A stretch of 64,000 bases of DNA. Origin: Pseudomonas putida. Its GTDB lineage: Bacteria; Pseudomonadota; Gammaproteobacteria; Pseudomonadales; Pseudomonadaceae. The stretch spans positions 3,192,001 through 3,256,000 of the forward strand of contig NZ_CP016634.1 of NCBI RefSeq assembly GCF_002741075.1, written 5' to 3'. This document shows, piece after piece, positions 37,263 to 46,660 of the stretch (its first letter is position 1; the number at the start of each line of letters is the position of its first letter). Made by a program: the position numbers and the translations under genes. A model generated the notes under the pieces. It was not told where the DNA came from and made no database searches. It saw only the letters and a list, made by a program, of their open reading frames with translations.

Positions 37263-38630
37263 TTAGGTATCGGAATCCCGCAGGCTCGGGCCTTGCCCGG
37301 AGCCGCCGCCGTCGCCGCCGCGCAGCGTGTGGGCGGCAGTGGTCGCGGCATGGGTAGCCTGCTGGCGGCGGTGCATCCGCTTGGCCCAGGCCGGTTGCTG
37401 TTGCTTCTGCGAGCCTGCGGTGCCGTCTGCGGTCTGGCCGGGGCCAGCACCGTCGCTGCCGGCTTCTGTGCCGTTCCAGCCAGCGCGGAAGGAGTCGGCC
37501 ACCTTCTGCCCAACAGCGGAAGCACCAGAGGTGACGCTGCGGCCTGCGGCTTGTGCGCCAGTCTTGGCGACATTGCCGAGGCCAGCCGCCGCGCCCTTGG
37601 CACCGCCGCCGGCCGCAGCGGAACCGGCCTGGAACGCCGATCGGGCACTGCCGGCCGCCGAAGTCGCGGCACGCGCACCGGCACCGGCCAGCTTTGCGGC
37701 CGCCGGGGCCATTCGTGCCCCGGCCATGACGGCGCCGCCCACGCCCGTTACGGCGGCGCCGATGGCAACGCCGGTGCCGACAGCCCCGACCGCAGCACCA
37801 GCCATCGCGCCCGCACCAAGCTGTGGCGCACCGGACACCAGGCCGGTGGCGATACCGGGGCCGAAAATGCCCAGCGCCAGCAGCGCGAGCGAGGCCAGCA
37901 TCACGACCAGCGCGTGGTCGATGGATGGTTCGTCGGGATGCACCTGGAACTCGGCGAACAGGCCTGAACCGATGCCGACGATGACGGCCAGCACCAAGAC
38001 CTTGATGCCTGACGACACCACGTTGCCTAGCACCTTTTCCGCGAGGAACGAGGTCTTGTTCCAGAGTGCAAACGGGATCAAGACGAAGCCGGCGAGCGTA
38101 GTCAGTTTGAACTCGATCAGCGTGATGAAAAGCTGTACGGCCAGCACGAAGAAGCAGAGGATCACCACCAGCCAGGCGATGAACAGAACCACGATAGGGT
38201 CGATGTTCACGAACACCTCGGGGAACCCAGCCATGTCCCCGATCTGTTCCAGAATCGGCGCGGCTGCGTCGATGCCGGTCTTCGCCAGCCGGCCCGGCTG
38301 AAGGAAGTTCTCCATCGTGATGGCCGAGCCGGTAGCGGTAATTCCCAAGCCGGCGAACGAGCGGAACACGATGCTCGCCAGCCAGTTGAAGTTGCCGATG
38401 ATGTAGGCGAACGCGCCGACACAGAGCACCTTGCGCAGCAGCTTGGCGATCACGTCGTCGCCCTGGCCGGTGGCGTGGCTCATGGCCCAATACAGGCCAG
38501 CGATCGTCATGTCGATGACGATGAGCGTGGCGGTGAGAAATGCCACTTCGCCCTGCAATAAGCCGAAGCCCGAGTCGATGTAGCGCGAGAACGTATCGAG
38601 GAAACGGTCGATGATGGTCACGTCGTTCAT
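37263..38630 (-). CDS. trbL: TrbL, VirB6-like inner-membrane protein
   Basis: A 455-residue polytopic protein. About six membrane segments lie in the first 270 residues, followed by an Ala/Gly-rich stretch (about 275-380) and a hydrophilic tail rich in Gln, Arg and His. This is the TrbL layout. It forms part of the inner-membrane translocation channel. It overlaps the trbK-like gene by four bases. Confidence 0.92.
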   Translation of the reverse strand: MNDVTIIDRFLDTFSRYIDSGFGLLQGEVAFLTATLIVIDMTIAGLYWAMSHATGQGDDVIAKLLRKVLCVGAFAYIIGNFNWLASIVFRSFAGLGITATGSAITMENFLQPGRLAKTGIDAAAPILEQIGDMAGFPEVFVNIDPIVVLFIAWLVVILCFFVLAVQLFITLIEFKLTTLAGFVLIPFALWNKTSFLAEKVLGNVVSSGIKVLVLAVIVGIGSGLFAEFQVHPDEPSIDHALVVMLASLALLALGIFGPGIATGLVSGAPQLGAGAMAGAAVGAVGTGVAIGAAVTGVGGAVMAGARMAPAAAKLAGAGARAATSAAGSARSAFQAGSAAAGGGAKGAAAGLGNVAKTGAQAAGRSVTSGASAVGQKVADSFRAGWNGTEAGSDGAGPGQTADGTAGSQKQQQPAWAKRMHRRQQATHAATTAAHTLRGGDGGGSGQGPSLRDSDT

Positions 38631-38953
38631 GGCGAATCCTCGGGCGGAGTGAGCGGAACGGCGCCCTCTGGCAATTCATCTGCGGGCGTATCGAAGCTCG
38701 GCGGAATCGGCGGGAGTTCAGCCAGCGAGTTGTATTCATCCGGCCCGGTATGGCCGGCGAAGAAGCGCCGCCGGAAGGCTTCAGCGGCGGCGCGGCAGGC
38801 ATCCTCGCCCACGGCCTGCCGGTCGGCCGCGCATTGCCCGCGCAACGCCTTGAGCCGCACCGGATCTGCGGCCAGGGCGTCGGCCAGGTTCTCGGCCGGC
38901 TGCTGGCCGCACGCGGTCAGCAGCACGGCCATCAGGACGGAAGCGCATCGCAT
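38627..38953 (-). CDS. trbK: TrbK/EexN-like entry-exclusion lipoprotein
   Basis: A 108-residue lipoprotein (lipobox LLTAC, Cys at about 15). The core ADPVRLKALRGQCAADR, then GEDACRAAAEAFRRRFF, is the EexN/TrbK pattern, with two further conserved Cys. Its position directly after trbJ is that of TrbK in RP4, the entry-exclusion protein that blocks redundant uptake. A second, shorter relative lies at 49264-49527. Confidence 0.8.
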   Translation of the reverse strand: MRCASVLMAVLLTACGQQPAENLADALAADPVRLKALRGQCAADRQAVGEDACRAAAEAFRRRFFAGHTGPDEYNSLAELPPIPPSFDTPADELPEGAVPLTPPEDSP

Positions 38954-38965
38954 GGCCGCCTCCGG

Positions 38966-39709
38966 TCAGTTGTTATAGAAGTTGACGGACTGCGGCGTGT
39001 ACGGCGTGCCGGTGCCCAGAAAGCGCCGCCGCACTTCGCGGGCGCGCTCCATAGCCGCCGCTTGCCGCGCCAGTTCCAGTGAAGCGGCCCGGTCTTGCGT
39101 GATCTGGAGCTGCTGCGCCTGGATCGACTGCTTGGCCTGCAAAGCCAGGAGCTGGTTCGTCGCCTGCATCGCTTGCAGCGCGCCGGTGGCCGACTGGCTC
39201 TGGCTCACGAGATCGGCCAGCGCGCTTTCGTCTTGGGCGAGGTTCTGCGACACCTGCGCCTGCATCCGCATCGCGGTGTGCAAGCCGTTCAAGGTGTTCT
39301 GCCAGCGTTCGCGGGCGTCCTGTGCCATGCGGTCGCCGCTGATGGTGGCGGCGTACTGTTCCGGGTACAGGCGGGCGAACGTGGCATCCATGCTCTGCAC
39401 GTCGTAGGCCAAGCCGCGCGCCTCGGCGATCAGGCGCTCGGTGGTGGCGAGCGTCGAGCGCAGGCGGTTGACGATGTTGAAGTCGAGATTTGCCAGGTTC
39501 CTGGCCTGGTTCATCAACATCTGCGCCTCGTTCTGAAGCTGGTTGATCTGGTTGTTGATCTGTTCCAGCGTGCGCACGGCGGTCAGCGTGTTCTGCACGA
39601 AGTTGGACGGGTCGAACACCGTCAGCGCGGATGCGGGCTGCACGGCCAGCAGCGATACCGACAGCACGGCAGCGAGTGAGACAGAGAGCAAACGGGGCTT
39701 GGTCTTCAT
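38966..39709 (-). CDS. trbJ: TrbJ, VirB5-like pilus-associated protein
   Basis: A 247-residue exported protein from the ATG at 39709, with a signal peptide ending PASALT. The mature part is mostly helical and Gln/Ala-rich (LEQINNQINQLQNEAQMLMN), as in TrbJ/VirB5. It is thought to be a minor pilus component or adhesin. Its start overlaps the trbE stop by four bases. Confidence 0.93.
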   Translation of the reverse strand: MKTKPRLLSVSLAAVLSVSLLAVQPASALTVFDPSNFVQNTLTAVRTLEQINNQINQLQNEAQMLMNQARNLANLDFNIVNRLRSTLATTERLIAEARGLAYDVQSMDATFARLYPEQYAATISGDRMAQDARERWQNTLNGLHTAMRMQAQVSQNLAQDESALADLVSQSQSATGALQAMQATNQLLALQAKQSIQAQQLQITQDRAASLELARQAAAMERAREVRRRFLGTGTPYTPQSVNFYNN

Positions 39710-42156
39710 GGTGAAACCTCCAGCGGTTGAGAAGCGAGAAAGGAAGCTGCCGCCGGAGCGGACGGCAGCAGGTCGGCGGCCCAGCCGAGGCCGCGATGGC
39801 GCAGCCACGCGCCGGCGAAGCCGGGAGCGCCGGCCTGCGTCAGCACGCGGTCAATATCGCGTTGGTCTTGAGGGGTGGATGCGCCCGCGAATGCGAGCGC
39901 GACAGGCCCCAGGTCGAGGTCGAACAGGCGATTGCCGAGGCGCGACTGGTAGTAGTAATCGCGCTTGGGCTGTGCGGTCGCCACGATCTCAATCTGGCGG
40001 CTGTTCAAGCCGAAGCCTTCGTAGATCGTGCGAATCTGCGGCTCGGTGGCCTGCGGGTTAGGTAAGAAGATCCTGCTCGCGCAGCTTTCGATGATGGCTG
40101 GCGCGATGGTCGAGTCCTTGATGTCGGCCAGCGACTGCGTGGCAAAGATGACGCTGACGTTCTTTTTTCTGAGCGTCTTGAGCCATTGCCGGATGCGGGC
40201 CGCGAAGGACGGCTCATCGAGGAACAGCCACGCTTCATCGAGGATCAGCAGCGTGGGCGCGCCGTCAAAACGTTCGTCGAAGCGGGCGAACAGGTAGCGC
40301 AGCACTGCTTGCACGGCGGCGGGGCTGTGCATCAGTTCTTCCATCTCAAAGCCCTGCACGTCGGCCATGCCCAGCCGGTCGTGGTCAGCGTCCAGCAGCT
40401 TGCCGTGGGCGCCGCCCAACACATAGGGCGCGAGCGCTTGGCGCAGCGCGTTGGACTGCAATAACACCGACAAGCCGGTCATGGTGCGCTGCTCCACTGG
40501 CGCACCGGCAAGGCTTCGCAGCGCCGACCAAATGGCAGCCTTCTCGTCCGGGCCGACCGTCACGCCTTCGTGCAGCAGCCGGCCCTCCACCCATTCGGCG
40601 GCCCAGGTGCGGTAGCCCTCGTGGGCTATTCGCGCGAGTGGCTGGAAGGCGATGCCGCCATCGGCACCGAGGTCGTAGTGCTCACCGCCAAGGCCGAGGA
40701 TGGTGGCGCGCATCGAGCGCCCCATGTCGAAGGCGAAGATCCGCGAGCCGAAGTAGCGCCGGAACTGCATGGCCAATATGGCGAGCAGCACCGACTTGCC
40801 CATGCCGGTCGGCCCGGCGACAAGGGTGTGCCCCACGTCGCCGATGTGCGTCACCAGCCGGAACGGCGTCGCGCCATCGGTGCGGGTGACGATCAGCGGC
40901 GGGCCATCGAGGTGTTCGTTCTTCTCCGGCCCAGCCCATACCGCTGACATCGGCATCATGTGCGCCAGGTTCAGCGTCGAAACGATGGGCTGACGCACGT
41001 TCGCGTATGCGTTGCCGGGGACGGACGACAGCCAGGCATCGACTGCGTTGAGGGTTTCGGGGATGGTCACGAAACCCCGGCCCTGGATGACGCGCTCCAC
41101 CATGCGCAGCTTCTCGTCGGCCACGGCCGGGTCGGCGTCGAGCACCGTCACCGTGGCGGTGAGGTAGCCGAAGGCGACTTGATCGCTGCCCAGCTCCTGC
41201 AAGGCGGCATCGGCGTCGGCGGCCTTGTTGCTGGCATCGGTATCGACCAGCGGGCTTTCCTGCTGAAAGATCGTTTCGCGCAGCAGCGCGATGACGTTCT
41301 TGCGCTTGGCGAACCATTGGCGCCGCAAGCGCCCCAATTCCCGTTCCGCCTCGGCTTTGTCCAGGCACAGGAAGCGCGTACTCCAGCGATACGCAAAGCC
41401 CAGGCGGTTGAGGTCGTCCAAGATCCCCGGCCAGGTCGAGGTCGGGAAGCCTCGTACCGACACCACGCGCAGGTGCTGATCGCCCAGCATGGGCGCCAGG
41501 CCGCCGACCAGCGCGGCATCGGCCAGCAGTGCGTCGATATGGAACGGCACGTCGGGCACGCCGACGCGATAGCGCCGCGTGGAGACTGTGGCATGCAGGT
41601 AGGTCAGCGTCTGGCTATCGTCCAGCCAGGCAATCTCCGGCATCACACCATCGAGCAGGTCGAACACGCGATCGGTCTCTGCCACGAAGGAATCAAGCCG
41701 ACCACGCCAGTCCACACCCTCAGTGGGCCGGTTCTCGTACAGCATCCCAGCCGCACGGGCGCGAGACTCTTGCGGCGGTAGGTGTTGCAACGTGAAGTGA
41801 TAGACGCTCTCGAAATGGCCATCCGACTCCTCGAACGCCGCGCGTCGCTCCTCATCCACCAGCCAGGACAGTGGTTCGGGAAAGGAGGATTGCGGATAGC
41901 TCGATGCCCGCATCCGCTCGGCCTCGATATAGAAGGCCCAGCCAGACCCGGTACGGCGAAGCGCGTTGTTCTGCCGCGCCGACGTGGCAATCAGCTCGCC
42001 CTGTGTCGCACTGTCCAAGTCGGGGCCGCGAAACTGGAACGTGCGTTGAAACGAACCATCTTTGTTCAGCACAACGCCCGGCGCGACCAGCCCGGCCCAG
42101 GGCAGCCAGTCGGCAAGCAAGGCCGGGCGCTGACGATATTCGGCAAGGTTCAGCAT
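39706..42156 (-). CDS. trbE: TrbE, VirB4-like conjugation ATPase
   Basis: An 816-residue ATPase with Walker A GPTGMGKSVLLAI at about residue 446 and Walker B TLLILDEAWLFLDEP at about 640. The N-terminal CagE/TrbE domain is complete. It energises pilus assembly and substrate transfer at the inner membrane. It follows trbD by 12 bases. Confidence 0.97.
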   Translation of the reverse strand: MLNLAEYRQRPALLADWLPWAGLVAPGVVLNKDGSFQRTFQFRGPDLDSATQGELIATSARQNNALRRTGSGWAFYIEAERMRASSYPQSSFPEPLSWLVDEERRAAFEESDGHFESVYHFTLQHLPPQESRARAAGMLYENRPTEGVDWRGRLDSFVAETDRVFDLLDGVMPEIAWLDDSQTLTYLHATVSTRRYRVGVPDVPFHIDALLADAALVGGLAPMLGDQHLRVVSVRGFPTSTWPGILDDLNRLGFAYRWSTRFLCLDKAEAERELGRLRRQWFAKRKNVIALLRETIFQQESPLVDTDASNKAADADAALQELGSDQVAFGYLTATVTVLDADPAVADEKLRMVERVIQGRGFVTIPETLNAVDAWLSSVPGNAYANVRQPIVSTLNLAHMMPMSAVWAGPEKNEHLDGPPLIVTRTDGATPFRLVTHIGDVGHTLVAGPTGMGKSVLLAILAMQFRRYFGSRIFAFDMGRSMRATILGLGGEHYDLGADGGIAFQPLARIAHEGYRTWAAEWVEGRLLHEGVTVGPDEKAAIWSALRSLAGAPVEQRTMTGLSVLLQSNALRQALAPYVLGGAHGKLLDADHDRLGMADVQGFEMEELMHSPAAVQAVLRYLFARFDERFDGAPTLLILDEAWLFLDEPSFAARIRQWLKTLRKKNVSVIFATQSLADIKDSTIAPAIIESCASRIFLPNPQATEPQIRTIYEGFGLNSRQIEIVATAQPKRDYYYQSRLGNRLFDLDLGPVALAFAGASTPQDQRDIDRVLTQAGAPGFAGAWLRHRGLGWAADLLPSAPAAASFLASQPLEVSP

Positions 42157-42168
42157 GGCGTCCTCCCC

Positions 42169-42438
42169 TCACACGTCCAGAAGCGGGCGGTGTTTGATAT
42201 GCCGCGCGAAGACCTGCATGAACTGCGGATCGACGCGCGCACCCCATACGGCCAGCGAGTGGCCGACGATCCAGAGCACCACGCCGGGAATCCACAGTTG
42301 CAGGCCCAGCCCGACGGCGGCGGCTAGCGTGCCGTTGGCAATCGCCACGGTGCGCGGCGCACCGCCCAGCAGGATCGGCTCGGTCAGCGAGCGATGCAGC
42401 GGCACTTCAAAGCCCGGAAGATCGGTGGCCTTACTCAT
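42169..42438 (-). CDS. trbD: TrbD, VirB3-like inner-membrane protein
   Basis: An 89-residue protein. It opens with an 18-residue polar part ending FEVPLHRSLTEPILLGGAPR, the VirB3/TrbD signature, followed by two hydrophobic segments (about 30-50 and 52-70). It assists pilus assembly with TrbC and TrbE. Its start overlaps the trbC stop by four bases. Confidence 0.92.
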   Translation of the reverse strand: MSKATDLPGFEVPLHRSLTEPILLGGAPRTVAIANGTLAAAVGLGLQLWIPGVVLWIVGHSLAVWGARVDPQFMQVFARHIKHRPLLDV

Positions 42439-42821
42439 ACGACGGCCCCTCCGGAGAAGCTGAAGAACGACAGGAAGAACGAGGACGCGGCGAACGCGAT
42501 GGACAGGCCGAACACGATCTGGATCAGCTTGCGAAAGCCGCCGCTGGTATCACCGAACGCCAGCGCAAGCCCCGTCGAGATGATGATGATCACCGCCACG
42601 ATCCGGGCGACTGGCCCTTGGATGGATTCGAGGATGGAGGTCAGCGGCCCTTCCCACGGCATCGAGGAACCGGCGGCCTGCGCCGTGCCCGCCAGCAACA
42701 GCATCAGCGCGGCCAGCAGCAGCCCTTGCCCTGCGGGACGGGCCAGGTGGCGCAGCCGCGCCATGCTGGACAGGCGAGAAATAGGATTTACGGAAAGACG
42801 GAAAGCATCAACGTGCGTCAT
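42435..42821 (-). CDS. trbC: TrbC, VirB2-like pilin
   Basis: A 128-residue prepilin. A long basic leader precedes a hydrophobic signal region ending ALMLLLAGTAQA, and the mature part has two membrane segments separated by a short polar loop (FGDTSGGFRK). It is the major subunit of the conjugative pilus. It overlaps trbB by four bases. Confidence 0.9.
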   Translation of the reverse strand: MTHVDAFRLSVNPISRLSSMARLRHLARPAGQGLLLAALMLLLAGTAQAAGSSMPWEGPLTSILESIQGPVARIVAVIIIISTGLALAFGDTSGGFRKLIQIVFGLSIAFAASSFFLSFFSFSGGAVV

Positions 42822-43888
42822 GGCAGTTCTCCAGGTTGGTCAGGGGTCGAGGAAGGCGCAGCGGCAGCGGCTGCAAGAGGAACCGGCGGCAGCTCGGGAA
42901 ACGGCGTTTCCAGCGCATCTGTCAGGCGATAGCCCGCACCGTCGAAGCCGACGACACGGGAGATGGTTTCGACGTGACGTTTGCGGCCACGGCCTGCGAT
43001 GTGAATCACCACGTTGACCGCCTCGGCGATCAGGGCGCGGGGCGGATTCACTGCCACTTCGAGGATCAGTTGCTCCAGACGCAGCAGTGCGCCCAAGGCG
43101 GAGCCGGCATGGATGGTGGCAATGCCGCCGGGGTGGCCGGTGCCCCAGACCTTCACCAAGTCCAGGGCTTCGCCGCCACGCACTTCGCCGACGATCACGC
43201 GGTCAGGCCGCAGGCGCATCGTGGCCCGCACCAGCTCGGTCATTGTGACGACGCCGGCGCGGGTGCGCAGCGGCACATGGTCGCGGGCCGCGCATTGCAG
43301 CTCGATGGTGTCTTCGAGCACCAGCACGCGGTCGCCTGTGGCGGCGATCTCGGCCAGCAGCGCGTTCGCCAGCGTGGTCTTGCCGGTGCTGGTGCCGCCG
43401 GCGATCAGGATGTTCTGCCGCTCGCGCACGGCGCGGCGCAGGAACTCGGCCTGCCCGGCGGTCAGGATGCCGTCGGCCACGTAGCGATCCAGGCCGATGA
43501 TGCTCACGGCCCGCTTGCGTAGCGCGAAGGCTGGCCCCGGGGCGGCCGGAGGCAGGATGCCCTCGAAACGCTCGCCGGTTTCCGGCAACTCGGCGGTCAA
43601 GAGCGGCTGGCCGCGATGCACCTCCGCGCCGACATGCGCGGCGACCAGGCGGATGATGCGTTCACCATCGGCCTCGGGCATCTCCACGCCCAGCGGCGAG
43701 CGACCCGACGACAGCCGATCCACCCACAGGGTGCGATCGGGGTTGAGCATGATTTCCACAACATCCGGATCTTCGAGCGCAGCGGCGATCAGCGGCCCCA
43801 TCGCCGTGCGCAGCATCTGGATGCGGCGATCCTGGGACGCCGCGGCGGATGAGCGAGATTCAGGCGGAATCTGCGGAACGGCACTCAT
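42818..43888 (-). CDS. trbB: TrbB, VirB11-like ATPase
   Basis: A 356-residue secretion ATPase with Walker A GGTSTGKTTLANALLAEI at about residue 161, an Asp box (LVLEDTIELQC) and VGEVRGGEALDLVKVWGTGH. The hexameric enzyme sits at the cytoplasmic face and powers pilus biogenesis. Its start overlaps the CopG gene stop by four bases. Confidence 0.96.
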   Translation of the reverse strand: MSAVPQIPPESRSSAAASQDRRIQMLRTAMGPLIAAALEDPDVVEIMLNPDRTLWVDRLSSGRSPLGVEMPEADGERIIRLVAAHVGAEVHRGQPLLTAELPETGERFEGILPPAAPGPAFALRKRAVSIIGLDRYVADGILTAGQAEFLRRAVRERQNILIAGGTSTGKTTLANALLAEIAATGDRVLVLEDTIELQCAARDHVPLRTRAGVVTMTELVRATMRLRPDRVIVGEVRGGEALDLVKVWGTGHPGGIATIHAGSALGALLRLEQLILEVAVNPPRALIAEAVNVVIHIAGRGRKRHVETISRVVGFDGAGYRLTDALETPFPELPPVPLAAAAAAPSSTPDQPGELP

Positions 43889-44361
43889 GACGCACGCTCT
43901 GCAGCTCGCTCATCGGCGGACGCCATCGCTGCTGCGTCATCCATCCGCATCGGATCGGGGTGCAGTTCCTCCACCACGTCGCGCACCAGACTGCGGCCAC
44001 GCAGCAGGTGGCGACCCAACTGCTCGACGAACTGCTCGAAGCGCGCTTTGCCCTGGGCGCGGGCCGCGTCCTTGTGGGCTTCTGGCACCGGCGTGCTGAT
44101 GGTCAAGAAATAGCGGATGAACAGCGCCAGCGTTTCGATCTGGATGTTCTGGTCGCGCTCCATGCGTTCGGTCTGCCGCGACAGTCGATCCAGCCGCTTG
44201 GCAATGGCGGCCTCACGCTGGTCGCCCGCATCGGGTGACAGCCAGGACGCCAAGGCCGCTGCGACGATGGAGGACTTGGACACGCCTTTCTTGGCGGCAA
44301 GTTCATCCAGGCGCTTGGCGTGCTCGGGCTGGATGAAAAGATTGAGGCGGTATTGGCTCAT
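43885..44361 (-). CDS. CopG-family ribbon-helix-helix protein
   Basis: A 158-residue protein with an N-terminal ribbon-helix-helix (YRLNLFIQPEHAKRLDELAA, then KGVSKSSIVAAALASWL). The rest is helical. CopG-like genes precede trbB in Tn4371-like ICEs and may regulate transfer or bind oriT. It overlaps traG and trbB by four bases on each side. Confidence 0.85.
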   Translation of the reverse strand: MSQYRLNLFIQPEHAKRLDELAAKKGVSKSSIVAAALASWLSPDAGDQREAAIAKRLDRLSRQTERMERDQNIQIETLALFIRYFLTISTPVPEAHKDAARAQGKARFEQFVEQLGRHLLRGRSLVRDVVEELHPDPMRMDDAAAMASADERAAERAS

Positions 44362-46355
44362 AGGTCGATTCCGTCGTTGGGGTCGAGAGAAGCCAGCCGG
44401 GCCGTGCGCTGCATGGCCGGGTCGAGCTGGCCGGGAAGCGGGAGCGCCAGGTCGTCGTCATCGAGCAGCTCCAGGTCGTTCGCACACGCGTCCAACTCGG
44501 GCTCGTAGGCGACGGTTTCGGAGAGTTCGAGCTGGCGGCGCGGGCCGCCGTCATCGGTGCCGCCCGGACCATCGGCGGATACCGAGGTCGGCGCCGTAGG
44601 TACGGCCGGGATCGCCAAGCCGCTCCAGTCGTCGGGGCGGGCTGGCGGCGCGTCGGCGTACCTCCCGACTGCGAGCACGGGCGGTGGCAGGACGCGATCC
44701 TTGAAATTGGCGTCGACGTAGTAACGCAGCTTCTTCGCGCGGATCGGGGCAACGCTGGACACCATGACTACGGCGTCCTCAGGTGGAAGCTGCATCACCT
44801 CGCCGGGCGTCAGCAGCGGACGTGCAGTTTCCTGACGCGACACCATCAGGTGCCCCAGCCACGGAGCGAGGCGGTGGCCCGCGTAGTTGCGCTGCGCGCG
44901 AAGCTCGGTGGCGGTGCCGAGGGTTTCGGAAATCCTTTTCGCCGTCCTTTCGTCGTTGGTGGCGAAAGTCACCCGGACATGGCAGTTGTCGAGGATGGAA
45001 TGGTTCTGCCCATACGCCTTGTCGATCTGGTTCAGGCTTTGAGCGATGAGAAAGCTGCGGATGCCGTAGCCGGCCATGAAGGCAAGCGCGGACTCGAAAA
45101 AATCGAGGCGACCCAGCGCCGGAAACTCGTCCAGCATCAGCAGCAGCTTGTGCCGGCGCGCGATGCCATCGCTGCCGTCGAGCGATTCGGTCAGCCGCCG
45201 CCCGATCTGGTTCAAGATGAGCCGGATCAGCGGCTTGGTGCGGCTTATGTCGGAGGGCGGCACCACCAGATAGAGCGATACCGGGTGCTCGGCGGAAATC
45301 AGGTCGGCGATGCGCCAATCGCAGCGCGATGTGACTTCGGCCACGGTCGGGTCGCGGTACAGGCCGAGAAACGACATGGCGGTGGAGAGCACGCCCGATC
45401 GCTCGTTGTCCGACTTGTTGAGCACTTCGCGGGCAGCGGATGCGACAACCGGGTGAGGCGCATCGCCCAGGTGCTTCGTCGTCATCATCCGGTGCAGCGT
45501 CAGCTCGAACGGACACGCCGGGTCGCTGAGGAAGTTGGCGACGCCGCGCAGCGTCTTGTCCTCGCCTGCGTACAGAACATGCAAGATTGCACCGACCAGT
45601 AGCGCGTGGCTGGTCTTCTCCCAATGATTGCGCTTCTCTAACGCACCTTCAGGGTCAACCAGAATGTCGGCGATGTTCTGCACGTCGCGCACTTCATGTG
45701 CGCCGCGCCGGACTTCAAGCAGCGGGTTGTAGGCGGCCGACTGCCTATCGGTGGGGTTGAAAAGCAGGCAGTGCGAAAAGCGCGAACGCCAGCCCGCCGT
45801 GATCTTCCAGTTCTCTCCCTTAATGTCGTGAATGACGGCGGACGCCGGCCACGAAAGCAACGTAGGCACCACCAAGCCCACGCCCTTGCCCGAGCGCGTG
45901 GGTGCGAAGCTCAGGACATGTTCCGGCCCCTCATGTCGGAGGTATTGGTCGTCGTGTTGGCCGAGGAAGACGCCCGCCGGGAGGGTCAGTCCAGCTTTGC
46001 GGATGTCGACGGCATCGGCCCAGCGTGCCGAACCATAAGTCGTAACCAGCCGCGACTGCCGAGAACGCCATACCGACATGGCGATGGCGACGAGTAAAGC
46101 GAACAAACCGCTACCACCCGCAATCGCACCGCCTGTGTCGAAGACGTGCGGCGCGTAGGCATCAAAGAAGAACCACCATTCGAACAAGCGCCACGGGTGA
46201 TAAACCGGTACACCTAGAAGATCGAACCAGGGCGATCCGAGGCGTACTTGATAGCCAAGGGTCGCTGCTGTCCATTGTGTGGCGCCCCAGACGCCGGCGA
46301 TCACGATGCCGATTACCACAGCGATCTGGCCGAACAGAACGTTCGTCCCTTGCAT
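44358..46355 (-). CDS. traG: TraG, VirD4-like coupling ATPase
   Basis: A 665-residue coupling protein. N-terminal membrane segments (about 10-30 and 75-100) are followed by Walker A APTRSGKGVGLVVPT at about residue 149 and Walker B LLMLDEFPALGRLDF at about 405. It brings the relaxase-DNA complex to the trb channel. It is the first gene of the traG-copG-trb operon. The C-terminal 90 residues are acidic and variable. Confidence 0.96.
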   Translation of the reverse strand: MQGTNVLFGQIAVVIGIVIAGVWGATQWTAATLGYQVRLGSPWFDLLGVPVYHPWRLFEWWFFFDAYAPHVFDTGGAIAGGSGLFALLVAIAMSVWRSRQSRLVTTYGSARWADAVDIRKAGLTLPAGVFLGQHDDQYLRHEGPEHVLSFAPTRSGKGVGLVVPTLLSWPASAVIHDIKGENWKITAGWRSRFSHCLLFNPTDRQSAAYNPLLEVRRGAHEVRDVQNIADILVDPEGALEKRNHWEKTSHALLVGAILHVLYAGEDKTLRGVANFLSDPACPFELTLHRMMTTKHLGDAPHPVVASAAREVLNKSDNERSGVLSTAMSFLGLYRDPTVAEVTSRCDWRIADLISAEHPVSLYLVVPPSDISRTKPLIRLILNQIGRRLTESLDGSDGIARRHKLLLMLDEFPALGRLDFFESALAFMAGYGIRSFLIAQSLNQIDKAYGQNHSILDNCHVRVTFATNDERTAKRISETLGTATELRAQRNYAGHRLAPWLGHLMVSRQETARPLLTPGEVMQLPPEDAVVMVSSVAPIRAKKLRYYVDANFKDRVLPPPVLAVGRYADAPPARPDDWSGLAIPAVPTAPTSVSADGPGGTDDGGPRRQLELSETVAYEPELDACANDLELLDDDDLALPLPGQLDPAMQRTARLASLDPNDGIDL

Positions 46356-46519
46356 GACCTGTCCTCCGATTTCTCCTGCGCTGGTGTCTCATTGAAAGCG
46401 TTGCACAGGGGGTGTCGCAGGCGTCAGGATCGGTTCTGGGCTAGTGCCGGTCAAAGACCGTTCGCAGCACAATGGTCGAGGGAAAAGAAAGAATGAGCGC
46501 GGTGGCGAGTCAAAGAAAA

Positions 46520-46548
46520 GCGCCGCAAGCGAAAGCGCACTGCGGCGC
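46520..46548. repeat. Hairpin in the traG-LysR intergenic region
   Basis: GCGCCGCA (46520-46527) and TGCGGCGC (46541-46548) form a perfect 8-bp stem with a 13-base loop. The surrounding 46356-46620 region holds no gene that I recognise and probably contains the traG promoter and the backbone-cargo border. Confidence 0.4.
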
Positions 46549-46620
46549 ATACAGAGTTCCAAGCAAGTTACCCAAAAAAAGCCGTCAATGGGCCTTGCTT
46601 CCACTCATAGGCAATATTTA

Positions 46621-46644
46621 GATATCATGAAAAACGATGATATT
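46621..46644. promoter_or_regulatory. Inverted repeat in front of the LysR gene (probable operator)
   Basis: GATATCAT (46621-46628) and ATGATATT (46637-46644) face each other across eight bases, ending 16 bases before the ATG at 46661. The same half-site occurs in front of the SRPBCC gene, so it is probably the autoregulatory site of this LysR protein. Confidence 0.6.
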
Positions 46645-46660
46645 TAAGATTGGAATAAAA

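Noticed and set aside
36808..38802. 664-codon minus-strand frame over trbF, trbL and trbK
   Set aside because: It is out of frame with three recognisable trb genes and is rich in Arg/His, typical of a shifted GC-rich frame.
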